This document shows, piece by piece, positions 22,198-32,136 of a stretch of DNA of 34,741 nucleotides. A model generated the notes under the pieces. It was not told the origin of the DNA, searched no databases, and saw only the letters and a program-made list of their open reading frames with translations. Where the stretch lies: contig NZ_ANBF01000181.1 of NCBI RefSeq assembly GCF_000341025.1, positions 10,880 to 45,620 on the forward strand. Direction: 5' to 3'. Both the position numbers and the translations under genes were made by a program. The stretch's first letter is position 1; each line of letters begins with the position of its first letter. The DNA is from Nocardiopsis salina YIM 90010 (GTDB taxonomy: Bacteria; Actinomycetota; Actinomycetes; Streptosporangiales; Streptosporangiaceae).

Positions 22198-22506
22198 ATG
22201 GCGGGACAGAAGATCCGCATTCGGCTAAAGGCCTATGACCACGAGGTCATCGACAGCTCGGCGAAGAAGATCGTCGAGACCGTGACGCGAACTGGCGCAC
22301 AGGTCGCGGGCCCGGTGCCGCTGCCGACGGAGAAGAACGTTTACTGCGTCATCCGATCGCCGCACAAGTACAAGGATTCGCGCGAGCACTTCGAGATGCG
22401 CACCCACAAGCGGTTGATCGACATCATCGACCCCACGCCGAAGACGGTGGACTCGCTGATGCGTCTCGACCTGCCGGCGGGCGTTGACATCGAGATCAAG
22501 CTTTAA
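22198..22506 (+). CDS. rpsJ: 30S ribosomal protein S10
   Basis: Small-subunit head protein that also acts as the transcription factor NusE, binding NusB and the NusG KOW domain; nusG lies in this window. It has 102 residues, the usual length, with [19 protein letters not shown] at the start and [20 protein letters not shown] near the end. The ATG has GAAGGACG about ten bases upstream. rplC follows after 12 bases. Confidence 0.97.
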   Translation: MAGQKIRIRLKAYDHEVIDSSAKKIVETVTRTGAQVAGPVPLPTEKNVYCVIRSPHKYKDSREHFEMRTHKRLIDIIDPTPKTVDSLMRLDLPAGVDIEIKL

Positions 22507-22518
22507 GGACGCACAGAC

Positions 22519-23169
22519 ATGGCCACCAAGCAGATCAAGGGAGTTCTGGGCGAAAAGCTCGGCATGACCCAGGTCTTCGACGACGAGGGCAAGATCGTGC
22601 CCGTCACCGTCCTGAAGGCCGGTCCGTGCGTCGTGAGCCGCATCCGGACTCCGGACACCGATGGCTACTCCGCCATCCAGCTCGGCTACGGGCAGATCAA
22701 CCCGCGCAAGGTCAACAAGCCCCTGGGCGACTACCTCCGCGCGCACGAGCTGACCCCTCGCCGCCACTACGTCGAGGTCCGCACGACCGACGCCTCCGAG
22801 TACCAGCTCGGTGAGGAGGTCGATGCCTCGGCGTTCGAGGACGGCCAGGCGGTCGACGTGACCGGTAAGACCAAGGGCAAGGGCTTCGCCGGTGTGATGA
22901 AGCGGCACGGTTTCCACGGCCTCTCCGCCACGCACGGCACCCAGCGCAAGCACCGTTCTCCGGGCGCCATCGGGGGTTGCGCCACGCCCGGCCGCGTGTT
23001 CAAGGGCATGCGGATGGCCGGTCGCATGGGCAACGTCCGCAAGACCGTCCAGAACCTGACCGTTCACTCCGTCGACTCGGAGAAGGGGCTCATCCTGGTC
23101 AAGGGTGCAGTCCCCGGTCCCAACGGCGGTCTGGTGCTGGTCCGCACCGCTGTGAAGGGGGACAAGTAA
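22519..23169 (+). CDS. rplC: 50S ribosomal protein L3
   Basis: Early-assembly protein whose loop reaches the peptidyl-transferase centre. It has 216 residues. The N-terminus [15 protein letters not shown], the central [15 protein letters not shown] and the loop [20 protein letters not shown] are all present. AAGGA lies about 11 bases upstream of the ATG. rplD follows three bases after the stop. Confidence 0.97.
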   Translation: MATKQIKGVLGEKLGMTQVFDDEGKIVPVTVLKAGPCVVSRIRTPDTDGYSAIQLGYGQINPRKVNKPLGDYLRAHELTPRRHYVEVRTTDASEYQLGEEVDASAFEDGQAVDVTGKTKGKGFAGVMKRHGFHGLSATHGTQRKHRSPGAIGGCATPGRVFKGMRMAGRMGNVRKTVQNLTVHSVDSEKGLILVKGAVPGPNGGLVLVRTAVKGDK

Positions 23170-23172
23170 GCC

Positions 23173-23844
23173 ATGGCCCAGATCGAGGTCAAGAGCCCCG
23201 AGGGCAAGGCGACCGGTAGCGTCGAGCTGCCGGAGAGCGTCTTCGCCCAGCAGGTCAGCATTCCGCTGATCCACCAGGTCGTGAACGCCCAGCTGGCCGC
23301 CGGCCGCCAGGGCACCCACGCCACCAAGACCCGCGGCGACGTCCGCGGCGGTGGCAAGAAGCCGTACCGGCAGAAGGGGACCGGTCGCGCCCGCCAGGGT
23401 TCGATCCGCGCTCCGCAGTACGTCGGTGGTGGCACGGTCCACGGCCCTCAGCCCCGCGACTACGGCCAGCGCACCCCGAAGAAGATGAAGGCCGCCGCCC
23501 TGCGCGGTGCCCTCTCCGACCGGGCGCGCCACGGTCGTATCCACGTCGTCAGCGACTTCGTCGCCGCCGACGCAGAGAACAAGCTCACGCAGACGGCTCT
23601 GAAGGCGCTGCGCCAGGTCACCGAGTCCGACAAGGTCCTCGTGGTCCTGGCCCGCGAGGACGAGCACAACCGGCGTGCCCTGCGCAACCTCGAAGAGGTG
23701 CACATCCTCGACGCGGACCAGGTGAACACCTACGACGTCCTCTACTCGGACGACGTGGTCTTCACCGAGGCGGGCTACACCGAGTTCCTGGCCCACGCGG
23801 CCGGTGCCTCCAAGGCCGCTGAGTCCGAGGAGGACGCCAAGTGA
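23173..23844 (+). CDS. rplD: 50S ribosomal protein L4
   Basis: Large-subunit protein lining the exit tunnel; in enterobacteria it represses the S10 operon. It has 223 residues. The tunnel-facing loop is [19 protein letters not shown], followed by [15 protein letters not shown] short acidic/Ala tail ([11 protein letters not shown]) extends the usual end. Its stop overlaps the rplW start by four bases (GTGA). Confidence 0.97.
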   Translation: MAQIEVKSPEGKATGSVELPESVFAQQVSIPLIHQVVNAQLAAGRQGTHATKTRGDVRGGGKKPYRQKGTGRARQGSIRAPQYVGGGTVHGPQPRDYGQRTPKKMKAAALRGALSDRARHGRIHVVSDFVAADAENKLTQTALKALRQVTESDKVLVVLAREDEHNRRALRNLEEVHILDADQVNTYDVLYSDDVVFTEAGYTEFLAHAAGASKAAESEEDAK

Positions 23845-24131
23845 GGATCGCCGACCACCGGGACATCATCGTCGAACCGGTGATCTCCGAGAAGAGCTAC
23901 GGGCTCATGGACGAGAACAAGTACACGTTCATCGTCCGCCCGGACGCCAACAAGACCCAGATCAAGATCGCGATCGAGAAGATCTTCGATGTGAAGGTCA
24001 CGAACGTGAACACGGTCAACCGCAAGGGCAAGCGCAAGCGCACGCGCTTCGGTTACGGCAAGCGTCCCGACACCAAGCGGGCGATCGTCAGCCTCGCCGA
24101 CGGTGACCGGATCGACATCTTCGGTGTCTGA
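23841..24131 (+). CDS. rplW: 50S ribosomal protein L23
   Basis: Exit-tunnel protein that docks signal recognition particle and trigger factor. It has 96 residues. [18 protein letters not shown] and the extended loop [19 protein letters not shown] are typical. The GTG start overlaps the rplD stop (GTGA), implying translational coupling. Confidence 0.96.
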   Translation: MRIADHRDIIVEPVISEKSYGLMDENKYTFIVRPDANKTQIKIAIEKIFDVKVTNVNTVNRKGKRKRTRFGYGKRPDTKRAIVSLADGDRIDIFGV

Positions 24132-24190
24132 GACCCTGCCGGGTCTGACCGCTACACACCAAGCAAGACGTAAAGGAATGCGCGAAGAAG

Positions 24191-25030
24191 ATGGGCATTC
24201 GTAAGCACAAGCCGACGACGCCGGGTCGTCGCGGTTCCAGCGTGAGCGACTTCGTCGAGGTCACGCGCTCGGAGCCGGAGAAGTCCCTGGTGCGTCCGCT
24301 GCACAGCAAGGGCGGCCGCAACGGCCACGGCCGGATCACCGCGCGCCACCAGGGTGGCGGTCACAAGCGCGCCTACCGCGTGATCGACTTCCGTCGCCAC
24401 GACAAGGACGGCGTGCCGGCCAAGGTCGCGCACATCGAGTACGACCCGAACCGCACGGCCCGCATCGCGCTGCTGCACTACGTGGACGGCGAGAAGCGCT
24501 ACATCCTGGCGCCCGCCGGCCTCAAGCAGGGCGACAAGGTCGAGAACGGTCCGCAGTCCGACATCAAGCCCGGCAACTGCCTCCCGCTGCGCAACGTCCC
24601 CACGGGTACGTTCGTGCACGCGGTCGAGCTGAAGCCGGGCGGCGGCGGCAAGCTGGGCCGCTCCGCTGGGTCTCAGATCCAGCTCCTCGCCAAGGAAGGC
24701 AAGTACGCCACGCTGCGTATGCCCTCCGGTGAGATGCGCATGGTGGAGATCACCTGCCGTGCGACCGTTGGCCAGGTCGGCAACGCCGAGCAGTCCAACA
24801 TCAACTGGGGTAAGGCCGGCCGCAACCGGTGGAAGGGCAAGCGCCCGACCGTCCGCGGTGTCGTGATGAACCCCATCGACCACCCGCACGGTGGTGGTGA
24901 GGGCAAGTCCTCCGGTGGTCGCCACCCGGTCAGCCCCTGGGGCGTCAAGGAAGGCCGGACCCGTAACACGAACAAGGCCAGCCAGAAGCTCATCGTGCGG
25001 CGTCGGCGTAGCGGCAAGAAGAAGCGGTAA
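24191..25030 (+). CDS. rplB: 50S ribosomal protein L2
   Basis: Needed for subunit association and the peptidyl-transferase centre. It has 279 residues. [36 protein letters not shown] and the highly conserved [21 protein letters not shown] region (starting at 231) are intact. The C-terminus is very basic ([10 protein letters not shown]). rpsS starts 12 bases later with a good AAGGAG. Confidence 0.98.
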   Translation: MGIRKHKPTTPGRRGSSVSDFVEVTRSEPEKSLVRPLHSKGGRNGHGRITARHQGGGHKRAYRVIDFRRHDKDGVPAKVAHIEYDPNRTARIALLHYVDGEKRYILAPAGLKQGDKVENGPQSDIKPGNCLPLRNVPTGTFVHAVELKPGGGGKLGRSAGSQIQLLAKEGKYATLRMPSGEMRMVEITCRATVGQVGNAEQSNINWGKAGRNRWKGKRPTVRGVVMNPIDHPHGGGEGKSSGGRHPVSPWGVKEGRTRNTNKASQKLIVRRRRSGKKKR

Positions 25031-25042
25031 GGAGCACGTCTG

Positions 25043-25321
25043 ATGCCACGTAGCCTGAAGAAGGGTCCTTTCGTCGACGAGCACCTCATCAAGAAGGTTG
25101 AGGCTCAGAACGAGAAGGGCAGCAAGAACGTCATCAAGACGTGGTCCCGGCGGTCGATGATCGTGCCGGACATGCTCGGTCACACGATCGCTGTCCACGA
25201 CGGCCGCAAGCACGTCCCGGTCTTCGTGTCGGAGTCGATGGTCGGCCACAAGCTCGGTGAGTTCGCTCCCACGCGTACTTTCCGCAGCCACGTCAAGGAA
25301 GACCGCCGTAGCCGCCGTTAG
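25043..25321 (+). CDS. rpsS: 30S ribosomal protein S19
   Basis: Head protein that pairs with S13 near the A-site tRNA. It has 92 residues, from [15 protein letters not shown] to a basic end, with [28 protein letters not shown] as the signature (split here: positions 34-61). It is followed by a 74-base AT-richer spacer before rplV. Confidence 0.97.
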   Translation: MPRSLKKGPFVDEHLIKKVEAQNEKGSKNVIKTWSRRSMIVPDMLGHTIAVHDGRKHVPVFVSESMVGHKLGEFAPTRTFRSHVKEDRRSRR

Positions 25322-25350
25322 CGGTTGCTGCAGCAGATAAGAACCACTTT

Positions 25351-25367
25351 CTCCACGGTGTGTGGAG
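25351..25367 (+). promoter_or_regulatory. Small hairpin before rplV
   Basis: CTCCAC (25351-25356) pairs perfectly with GTGGAG (25362-25367), loop GGTGT, inside a spacer richer in A/T than its surroundings. Role unknown. Confidence 0.3.
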
Positions 25368-25395
25368 ATGAATTTCCGTGAGCGAGGGAAAAGCG

Positions 25396-25763
25396 ATGGG
25401 AACGAGGGCTCAGGCACGGTTCGTCCGTGTTACGCCCCGGAAGGCCCGCCGGGTGGTGGACCTTATTCGCGGGTTGCCCGCTGACGAGGCACAGGCGGTG
25501 CTCCGGTTCGCTCCCCAGTCGGCGAGCGACCCTGTTGGCAAGGTGCTGGCCAGTGCCATCGCCAACGCTGAGCACAACGACAAGCTGGACCGCGAGACGC
25601 TGGTGGTCGAGGGCGCTTGGGTGGACGAGGGTCCGACCCTGAAGCGCATCCGACCGCGAGGGTTCGGCCGGGCTTTCCGAGTCACCAAGCGCACGAGCCA
25701 CATCACCGTGGTCGTCGCTGAGAACTCGGTCGCCTCGTCCAAGACGAAGGAAAGGACCCGATA

Positions 25764-25764
<1 letters not shown>
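25396..25764 (+). CDS. rplV: 50S ribosomal protein L22
   Basis: Exit-tunnel protein whose hairpin affects macrolide binding. It has 122 residues from the chosen ATG, beginning [20 protein letters not shown] like other actinobacterial L22. GAGGGA stands about seven bases before this ATG. A GTG at 25378 in frame would add six residues and has a weaker site. The β-hairpin region [18 protein letters not shown] is intact. Its stop overlaps rpsC by one base (TAGTG). Confidence 0.95.
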
Positions 25765-26537
<773 letters not shown>

Positions 26538-26540
26538 CCA

Positions 26541-26960
26541 GTGCTTATTCCTCGTAAGGTCAAGTACCGCAAGCAGCACAAGCCCGACCTTCGCGGCAGG
26601 GCCAAGGGCGGGACCACCGTCAGCTTCGGCGAGTACGGCATCCAGGCGCTGGAGGCGGCCTACGTCACCAACCGCCAGATCGAGTCGGCTCGTATCGCCA
26701 TGACCCGGCACATCAAGCGTGGCGGCAAGGTGTGGATCAACATCTTCCCGGACCGCCCGATCACGAAGAAGCCCGCCGAGGTCCGCATGGGCTCCGGTAA
26801 GGGCTCCCCCGAGTGGTGGGTCGCGCCGGTCAAGCCGGGCCGTGTGATGTTCGAGCTGTCGGGTGGCGTGCCCGAGCCGGTGGCCAAGGAGGCCCTGCGG
26901 CGTGCGATGCACAAGCTCCCGATGAAGTGCAAGATCGTTAAGCGGGAGGTGTGGGAGTAA
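26541..26960 (+). CDS. rplP: 50S ribosomal protein L16
   Basis: Organises the A-site tRNA elbow contact on the large subunit. It has 139 residues, from [15 protein letters not shown], with [20 protein letters not shown] as the signature. The GTG start is served by GAGGGGAG at the end of rpsC. Its TAA overlaps the rpmC ATG by one base. Confidence 0.97.
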   Translation: MLIPRKVKYRKQHKPDLRGRAKGGTTVSFGEYGIQALEAAYVTNRQIESARIAMTRHIKRGGKVWINIFPDRPITKKPAEVRMGSGKGSPEWWVAPVKPGRVMFELSGGVPEPVAKEALRRAMHKLPMKCKIVKREVWE

Positions 26961-27214
26961 TGGCGAAGACCGTCACTGCCACCGAGCTGCGCGAGCAGTC
27001 CCAGGAGGACCTGGTCGTCAAGCTCAAGGAAGCCAAGGAAGAGCTCTTCAACCTCCGCTTCCAGGCCGCGACCGGCCAGCTCGACAACCACAGCCGCCTG
27101 CGCACCGTCAAGCGCGAGATCGCCCGGATCTACACGATCCTGCGCGAGCACGAGCTCGGCATCATGCCGCTGTCTGGCGAGTCGGCTGAGGACACGAAGG
27201 AAGCAGCCGAATGA
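26960..27214 (+). CDS. rpmC: 50S ribosomal protein L29
   Basis: Small two-helix protein at the tunnel exit that interacts with trigger factor and L23. It has 84 residues, about 20 more than E. coli, because of an acidic tail ([13 protein letters not shown]). [19 protein letters not shown] and [17 protein letters not shown] are the two helices. The ATG at the rplP stop (TAATG) is preferred over the in-frame GTG nine bases upstream, since it begins [12 protein letters not shown] and has GGGAGGTGTGGGAG upstream. It overlaps rpsQ by ATGA. Confidence 0.95.
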   Translation: MAKTVTATELREQSQEDLVVKLKEAKEELFNLRFQAATGQLDNHSRLRTVKREIARIYTILREHELGIMPLSGESAEDTKEAAE

Positions 27215-27489
27215 CTGAGAACCAGACCCAGACTGCGACGCGCAACTACCGCAAGACGGCCGAGGGCTACGTCGTCAGCGACAAGATGGACAAGACCGTC
27301 GTCGTTGAGGTCGAGGACCGCGTCAAGCACTCCCTGTACGGCAAGGTCATCCGCCGGACGACCAAGTACAAGGCGCACGACGAGGCGAACTCCTGTGGCG
27401 TCGGCGACCGGGTTCTCCTGATGGAGACCCGGCCGCTCTCCGCGACGAAGCGTTGGCGCGTCGTGGAGATCCTGGAGAAGGCTAAGTAA
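27211..27489 (+). CDS. rpsQ: 30S ribosomal protein S17
   Basis: Primary 16S rRNA-binding OB-fold protein. It has 92 residues. [19 protein letters not shown] and [25 protein letters not shown] (positions about 51-75) are typical. It is the last gene of the S10 group in the classical order, and a long hairpin follows ten bases after the stop. Confidence 0.97.
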   Translation: MTENQTQTATRNYRKTAEGYVVSDKMDKTVVVEVEDRVKHSLYGKVIRRTTKYKAHDEANSCGVGDRVLLMETRPLSATKRWRVVEILEKAK

Positions 27490-27498
27490 CCCCGGCCT

Positions 27499-27532
27499 TC
27501 CGGCGGCCGACACTTCGGTGTCGGCCGCCGGA
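27499..27532 (+). terminator. 15-bp UUCG-capped hairpin at the S10/spc operon boundary
   Basis: A perfect 15-bp stem (27499-27513 with 27518-27532) closes with C(TTCG)G, an exceptionally stable tetraloop. It lies between rpsQ and rplN. No T-run follows (CCGAGGGG), so it may terminate partially or protect and divide the transcript. Confidence 0.7.
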
Positions 27533-27594
27533 CCGAGGGGTGAGACCACCTAGCCGTGCGGCAGTGGACCGCACGCATCACATCAGGAGCAGAC

Positions 27595-27963
27595 GTGATT
27601 CAGCAGGAGTCGCGACTCAAGATCGCCGACAACACGGGTGCCAAGGAGATCCTCACCATCCGTGTTCTCGGTGGCTCGGGTCGGCGCTATGCCGGCGTCG
27701 GCGACACCGTCGTCGCAACGGTGAAGGACGCCCTGCCTGGCGCTGGGATCAAGAAGGGCGACGTCGTCAAGGCCGTTATCGTGCGCACCGCCAAGGAGCG
27801 CCGCCGGCCCGACGGCTCCTACATCCGCTTCGATGAGAACGCTGCCGTGCTCATCAAGGACGGTGGGGACCCGCGAGGCACCCGCATCTTCGGCCCCGTC
27901 GGCCGCGAGCTGCGTGACAAGAAGTACATGCGCATCATTTCGCTGGCGCCGGAGGTGCTCTGA
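27595..27963 (+). CDS. rplN: 50S ribosomal protein L14
   Basis: Forms an intersubunit bridge and is the docking site for the silencing factor RsfS. It has 122 residues, beginning [20 protein letters not shown]; the GTG has AGGAGC seven bases upstream, which fixes it over an in-frame upstream start. [21 protein letters not shown] and [14 protein letters not shown] are conserved. It is the first gene of the spc group. Confidence 0.96.
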   Translation: MIQQESRLKIADNTGAKEILTIRVLGGSGRRYAGVGDTVVATVKDALPGAGIKKGDVVKAVIVRTAKERRRPDGSYIRFDENAAVLIKDGGDPRGTRIFGPVGRELRDKKYMRIISLAPEVL

Positions 27964-27966
27964 GCG

Positions 27967-28281
27967 ATGAAGATCAAATCTGGCGACGAGGTGATCGTCC
28001 TCGCCGGCAAGGACAAGGGTGCCACCGGCAAGGTCGTCAAGGCCCTGCCCCGTGAGGACCGTGTCGTTGTCGAGGGCGTCAACCTCATCAAGAAGCACCG
28101 GAAGGCCAACCCGGCCGGCGGCCAGCAGAGCGAGGTCGTCACCAAGGAGGCCCCGATCCACGTGAGCAACGTTGCGCTCGCGGAGGACGGCAAGCCCACC
28201 CGGGTCGGCTACCGCTTCGACGAGGAGGGCGACGAGGTCCGCAAGGTCCGCGTCTCCCGCCGCACCGGTAAGGACATCTGA
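27967..28281 (+). CDS. rplX: 50S ribosomal protein L24
   Basis: Assembly-initiator KOW protein near the tunnel exit. It has 104 residues. The KOW motif is [20 protein letters not shown] (6-25). GGAGGTG at the end of rplN serves the ATG. Its TGA shares one base with the rplE ATG (TGATG). Confidence 0.97.
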   Translation: MKIKSGDEVIVLAGKDKGATGKVVKALPREDRVVVEGVNLIKKHRKANPAGGQQSEVVTKEAPIHVSNVALAEDGKPTRVGYRFDEEGDEVRKVRVSRRTGKDI

Positions 28282-28856
28282 TGACGGTTACCAACGACAT
28301 CACGGCCCCGCCGATGCCGCGCCTCAAGGAGAAGTACCGCAACGAGATCGTGCCCGCCCTCAAGGAGGAGCACGAGATCGCCAACGTCATGCAGATTCCC
28401 GGTCTCACGAAGATCGTGGTGAACATGGGCGTCGGCGAGGCTGCTCGTGACGCGAAGCTGATCCAGGGCGCGGTGGCGGACCTCACGGCCATCACCGGCC
28501 AGAAGCCCAAGATCAACCGAGCCAAGAAGTCCATCGCGCAGTTCAAGCTGCGCGAGGGGATGCCGATCGGCGCCAGCGTCACGCTGCGCGGCGACCGGAT
28601 GTGGGAGTTCACGGACCGCCTGCTCTCCCTCGCCCTCCCCCGGATCCGTGACTTCCGTGGCCTGTCCCCGAAGCAGTTCGACGGGAACGGGAACTACACC
28701 TTCGGTCTGACCGAGCAGGTCATGTTCCACGAGGTGAACCCGGACAAGATCGACCGGCAGCGTGGGATGGACATCACTGTCGTCACGACGGCCGTCAACG
28801 ACGAGCAGGGCCGTAGCCTGCTGAAGCGGCTCGGTTTCCCGTTCAAGGAAGCCTGA
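28281..28856 (+). CDS. rplE: 50S ribosomal protein L5
   Basis: Binds 5S rRNA and contacts the P-site tRNA. It has 191 residues. [37 protein letters not shown] and FPFKEA at the end are family marks. A short N-terminal extension ([12 protein letters not shown]) precedes the conserved part. Overlaps rplX by one base. Confidence 0.97.
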   Translation: MTVTNDITAPPMPRLKEKYRNEIVPALKEEHEIANVMQIPGLTKIVVNMGVGEAARDAKLIQGAVADLTAITGQKPKINRAKKSIAQFKLREGMPIGASVTLRGDRMWEFTDRLLSLALPRIRDFRGLSPKQFDGNGNYTFGLTEQVMFHEVNPDKIDRQRGMDITVVTTAVNDEQGRSLLKRLGFPFKEA

Positions 28857-28866
28857 GGGGTAGGAC

Positions 28867-29052
28867 ATGGCTAAGAAGTCCCTGATCGCAAAGCAGCAGC
28901 GGAAGCCGAAGTTCGGCGTTCGCGCGTATACTCGGTGCTCGCGGTGCGGCCGCTCGCGTGCCGTGTTCCGGAAGTTCGGCCTGTGCCGTATCTGCTTCCG
29001 CGACATGGCTCACCGCGGCGAGCTGCCCGGTATCGCAAAGTCGAGCTGGTAG
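28867..29052 (+). CDS. rpsZ: 30S ribosomal protein S14, zinc-binding type Z
   Basis: Assembly protein of the small-subunit head. It has 61 residues, the short zinc form, with Cys24, Cys27, Cys40 and Cys43 (CSRC and CRIC) as ligands, ending [11 protein letters not shown]. Actinobacteria often keep a second zinc-free S14 elsewhere, induced by zinc shortage; none is in this window. GAGGGGTAGG precedes the start. A 297-base spacer follows before rpsH. Confidence 0.97.
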   Translation: MAKKSLIAKQQRKPKFGVRAYTRCSRCGRSRAVFRKFGLCRICFRDMAHRGELPGIAKSSW

Positions 29053-29060
29053 TTCTCGGC

Positions 29061-29113
29061 GGGGCCGACCTGGCGCTCATGTCCCCCTCCGGGCGAGCGC
29101 ACGGGTCGGCCCC
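29061..29113 (+). promoter_or_regulatory. Long stem-loop in the rpsZ-rpsH spacer
   Basis: GGGGCCGACC (29061-29070) pairs perfectly with GGTCGGCCCC (29104-29113). Inside, GCGCTC (29073-29078) pairs with GAGCGC (29095-29100). It begins eight bases after the rpsZ stop and could be a terminator or a regulatory fold. Confidence 0.55.
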
Positions 29114-29153
29114 CGCCGGGGCGCCCGGCTTCTCGGCGGCGAACCCCGAGTGA

Positions 29154-29238
29154 TCCGGCCTTCCACCGAGGCGGGCCGGAAAGTCAACGAAGAACAATGA
29201 GACAGGGCACGGTAGTCCCTCGAGGGACGGCGGTGCCC
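29154..29238 (+). promoter_or_regulatory. Two further stem-loops upstream of rpsH
   Basis: TCCGGCC (29154-29160) pairs with GGCCGGA (29174-29180). After an A-rich stretch (29180-29204), GGGCAC (29205-29210) pairs with GTGCCC (29233-29238). Inside this, across a symmetric four-by-four internal loop (GGTA/GGCG), GTCCC pairs with GGGAC around TCGA; the inner part is a perfect 14-base palindrome (29215-29228). No promoter is evident. Confidence 0.5.
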
Positions 29239-29349
29239 ACGACCACGCCGTAGGTCCGAAGGTGGCTTCGCGCCGGCGCGTCCGGCACGGGAATGGGTCC
29301 TGGGAATGGCCCGCACACGGAAACCGCGGTGAGGAAGGGCCAGTCGGCC

Positions 29350-29748
29350 ATGACGATGACCGACCCGATCGCAGACATGCTGACGCGTCTGCGTAACGCG
29401 AACTCGGCTTTCCACGACACCGTCGCGATGCCGTATTCGAAGATCAAGGCGCACATCGCCGAGATCCTCCAGCAGGAGGGCTTCATCCAGGGATGGCGCA
29501 CCGAGGACGCCCAGGTGGGCAAGACCCTCGTGCTGGACCTGAAGTACGGCCCCACCCGTGAGCGTTCGATCGCGGGGATCCGCCGCGTCTCCAAGCCGGG
29601 CCTGCGGGTCTACGCCAAGAAGGAGAACCTGCCGCGGGTGCTCGGTGGTCTTGGCGTCGCGATCATTTCGACGTCCGGTGGCCTGATGACCGACAAGCAG
29701 GCCAAGAAGAACGGCGTTGGCGGCGAAGTCCTCGCCTACGTCTGGTAA
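29350..29748 (+). CDS. rpsH: 30S ribosomal protein S8
   Basis: Primary 16S rRNA-binding protein of the central domain; in E. coli it represses the spc operon. It has 132 residues starting [17 protein letters not shown], as in Streptomyces. An upstream in-frame start would add 19 residues without family similarity. AGGAAGG stands about 11 bases before the ATG. The end [11 protein letters not shown] is standard. Confidence 0.96.
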   Translation: MTMTDPIADMLTRLRNANSAFHDTVAMPYSKIKAHIAEILQQEGFIQGWRTEDAQVGKTLVLDLKYGPTRERSIAGIRRVSKPGLRVYAKKENLPRVLGGLGVAIISTSGGLMTDKQAKKNGVGGEVLAYVW

Positions 29749-29766
29749 TCAGGGAGAGATTGAAGC

Positions 29767-30306
29767 ATGTCGCGTATCGGTCGACTGCCGATCTCGGCCC
29801 CTAAGGGCGTCGAAGTCACGATTAACGGGCAAGACGTCACTGTCAAGGGGCCGAAGGGCGAACTGAACCACACCATCACCGAGCCGATCACCGTCTCTCA
29901 TGATGAGGACGGCGTGATCACGGTGGTGCGTCCCGACGACAAGCCGGAGAACCGCTCGCTGCACGGTCTGACCCGTGCCTTGCTGGCCAACCTCGTCCAC
30001 GGTGTCTCCGAGGGCTACCAGAAGACGCTGGAGATCCACGGTGTGGGTTACCGCGTCCAGGCCCGCGGCGAGAACCTCGAGTTCTCTCTGGGCTACAGCC
30101 ACCCGGTCGTGGTGGAGCCGCCGGAGGGCATCACCTTCCGCGTGGAGAAGCCGACGCTGTTCCACGTCGAGGGCATCGACAAGCAGCTCGTGGGCCAGGT
30201 CGCCGCGAACATCCGCGGCCTGCGCAAGCCTGACCCCTACAAGGCCAAGGGTGTGCGGTACCAGGGTGAGCACATCCGCCGCAAGGCCGGAAAGGCTGGT
30301 AAGTAG
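29767..30306 (+). CDS. rplF: 50S ribosomal protein L6
   Basis: Binds near the sarcin-ricin loop and the factor-binding site. It has 179 residues: [17 protein letters not shown], then two homologous domains, ending with [20 protein letters not shown] and a Lys/Gly tail. GGGAGAG lies about eight bases before the ATG. rplR follows two bases after the stop. Confidence 0.97.
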   Translation: MSRIGRLPISAPKGVEVTINGQDVTVKGPKGELNHTITEPITVSHDEDGVITVVRPDDKPENRSLHGLTRALLANLVHGVSEGYQKTLEIHGVGYRVQARGENLEFSLGYSHPVVVEPPEGITFRVEKPTLFHVEGIDKQLVGQVAANIRGLRKPDPYKAKGVRYQGEHIRRKAGKAGK

Positions 30307-30308
30307 GC

Positions 30309-30689
30309 ATGGGCATCACCGTCAGCCGCAAGCGCACCGCCAAGCCCACGACCGCGCGTCTGCGCCGTCAGAACCGGGGCCGCAAGAAGATCGTCGGCAC
30401 CCCCGAGCGTCCGCGCTTGGCCGTGTTCCGCTCCTCGAAGCACATCGTCGTCCAGGTCATCGACGACACCAAGGGCCACACCCTGGCCCATGCCGCCACC
30501 GTCGAGGCCGACCTCCGTGCGACCGAGGGCACCAAGACCGACAAGTCCGTCAAGGTGGGTGAGCTCGTCGCGCAGCGCGCCAAGGAGGCCGGCGTCACCC
30601 AGGTCGTCTTCGACCGCGGCGGCAACCGGTACGCCGGTCGCATCGCCGCGCTCGCCGAGGCGGCGCGCGAAGGCGGACTGGAGTTCTGA
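30309..30689 (+). CDS. rplR: 50S ribosomal protein L18
   Basis: 5S rRNA-binding protein of the central protuberance. It has 126 residues. [20 protein letters not shown] and [22 protein letters not shown] are typical. The basic N-terminal arm holds the rRNA contact. The short spacer after it holds a 13-codon frame that ends on the rpsE start. Confidence 0.97.
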   Translation: MGITVSRKRTAKPTTARLRRQNRGRKKIVGTPERPRLAVFRSSKHIVVQVIDDTKGHTLAHAATVEADLRATEGTKTDKSVKVGELVAQRAKEAGVTQVVFDRGGNRYAGRIAALAEAAREGGLEF

Positions 30690-30734
30690 TCCGATGACAA
30701 CGGACAAGATCAATCACGAGAAGAGGAACCACTG

Positions 30735-31337
30735 ATGGCTGCAGCACCGCGGCGCGGCGCCGGTGGCGAGCGGCGGGATCGCCGTGACGATCGCCGCGGC
30801 GGCGCCGCAGACAAGGGTGTCTCCTACATCGAGAAGGTCGTGACCATCAACCGGGTCGCGAAGGTCGTCAAGGGCGGCCGTCGCTTCTCCTTCACCGCCC
30901 TGGTCGTCGTCGGCGACGGCAACGGCATGGTCGGTGTCGGTTATGGCAAGGCCAAGGAGGTCCCCTCCGCCATTGCCAAGGGCGTCGAGGAGGCGAAGAA
31001 GAACTTCTTCCGCGTTCCCCGCGTCCAGGGCACGATCACCCACAAGGTCACGGGCGAAGAGTCCGCCGGCATCGTCATGCTGCGTCCGGCCGCCCCGGGT
31101 ACCGGTGTCATCGCCGGTGGTCCGGTCCGTGCGGTCCTGGAGTGCGCCGGGGTCCACGACGTCCTGAGCAAGTCGCTCGGGTCCTCGAACCCGCTGAACA
31201 TCGTGCACGCCACCGTCGCCGCTCTCCGGGGGCTGAGCCAGCCCGAGGAGATCGCTGCGCGCCGCGGCCTGCCGCTCGAGGACGTCGCTCCGGCCGCCAT
31301 GCTGCGTGCCCGCGCCGAGGCGAAGGCAGGTACCTGA
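30735..31337 (+). CDS. rpsE: 30S ribosomal protein S5
   Basis: Lines the mRNA entry site and influences accuracy; mutations here give spectinomycin resistance. It has 200 residues, with an Arg/Gly-rich N-terminal extension (2-24) before [20 protein letters not shown]. The latter part includes [16 protein letters not shown] and [15 protein letters not shown]. The ATG shares one base with the stop of a small upstream frame, and AGAGGA lies seven bases before it. Confidence 0.97.
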   Translation: MAAAPRRGAGGERRDRRDDRRGGAADKGVSYIEKVVTINRVAKVVKGGRRFSFTALVVVGDGNGMVGVGYGKAKEVPSAIAKGVEEAKKNFFRVPRVQGTITHKVTGEESAGIVMLRPAAPGTGVIAGGPVRAVLECAGVHDVLSKSLGSSNPLNIVHATVAALRGLSQPEEIAARRGLPLEDVAPAAMLRARAEAKAGT

Positions 31338-31338
31338 G

Positions 31339-31524
31339 ATGGCCGACCTGAAGATCACGCAGACCCGTTCCCTGATCGGCGGCAAGGAGAAGCAGGCCGC
31401 TGCTCTCCAGACCCTCGGTCTGGGCCGGATCGGCAAGTCCACCGTCCGTGAGGACCGTCCCGAGGTGCGTGGGCAGATCACCATCGTGTCGCACCTCGTC
31501 AGTGTCGAGGAGGTCGCGAAGTGA
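31339..31524 (+). CDS. rpmD: 50S ribosomal protein L30
   Basis: Small large-subunit protein. It has 61 residues: [19 protein letters not shown] and the segment [20 protein letters not shown] are family features. The ATG lies one base after the rpsE stop. Its end overlaps rplO (GTGA). Confidence 0.95.
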   Translation: MADLKITQTRSLIGGKEKQAAALQTLGLGRIGKSTVREDRPEVRGQITIVSHLVSVEEVAK

Positions 31525-31985
31525 GCGACTACAACCCCGACGAGCCGCTCAAGCTGCACCACCTGCGGCCGGCCCCCGGCGCCAACAAGGCCAAGATCCG
31601 CAAGGGTCGCGGCGAGGCGTCCAAGGGCAAGACCGCCGGGCGCGGCACCAAGGGCACCAAGGCTCGTAGCACCGTTCCCGTCGGTTTCGAGGGTGGCCAG
31701 ATGCCCCTCATCCGCCGGGTGCCCAAGCTCAAGGGCTTCAGCAACGCCCGGTTCAAGACGACCTACCAGGTCGTGAACCTGGACAAGATCGGGGAGCTGT
31801 TCCCCCAGGGCGGCCAGGTCGGCATCGACGACCTGGTGGCCAAGGGCGCTGTTCGTAAGAACGAGCCGGTCAAGGTCCTGGGCGAGGGTGAGATCAACGT
31901 CGCAGTCCAGGTGAGCGCCACGGCGTTCTCCGGTTCGGCGAAGGAGAAGATCGCCGCCGCCGGTGGGTCGACCACCGAGGTCTAG
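31521..31985 (+). CDS. rplO: 50S ribosomal protein L15
   Basis: Late-assembly large-subunit protein. It has 154 residues. [31 protein letters not shown] and [17 protein letters not shown] are conserved. The GTG start overlaps rpmD by four bases. It is the last ribosomal gene of this group before the secY leader. Confidence 0.97.
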   Translation: MSDYNPDEPLKLHHLRPAPGANKAKIRKGRGEASKGKTAGRGTKGTKARSTVPVGFEGGQMPLIRRVPKLKGFSNARFKTTYQVVNLDKIGELFPQGGQVGIDDLVAKGAVRKNEPVKVLGEGEINVAVQVSATAFSGSAKEKIAAAGGSTTEV

Positions 31986-32011
31986 GGATCTTCTCGGACC
32001 ATGCACCACGT

Positions 32012-32057
32012 GGGGCGTCCGTACGGCGGGTCAGAACGACCGGCCGACGGGCGCCCC
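32012..32057 (+). terminator. Hairpin after rplO
   Basis: GGGGCGTCCGT (32012-32022) pairs with ACGGGCGCCCC (32047-32057) with one G-T pair. CGGC and GGTC stems inside lengthen it. It begins 26 bases after the stop. The tail is not T-rich. Confidence 0.55.
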
Positions 32058-32106
32058 GCGCTGTTGTGCCCCCGGGACGTGAGCGGCGATCGTTATGGCT
32101 CACGAA

Positions 32107-32136
32107 CTGATATGGATGCGTGATGGCTGTTACAGT
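32107..32136 (+). promoter_or_regulatory. Probable promoter of secY-adk-map
   Basis: CTGATA (32107-32112), 18 bases, TACAGT (32131-32136). The start would be near 32142 and the leader about 138 bases, containing a hairpin (AGCAC-A-GGGC with GCCC-GTGCT, 32182-32205). The local sequence is richer in A/T than its surroundings. Confidence 0.5.

Noticed and set aside
25378-25395. GTG at 25378 as the rplV start
   Set aside because: It would add six residues not seen in relatives, and the ATG at 25396 has the better-placed GAGGGA.
29197-29253. 18-codon frame before rpsH (MRQGTVVPRGTAVPTTTP)
   Set aside because: No ribosome site, and its codons are explained by the stem-loop at 29205-29238.
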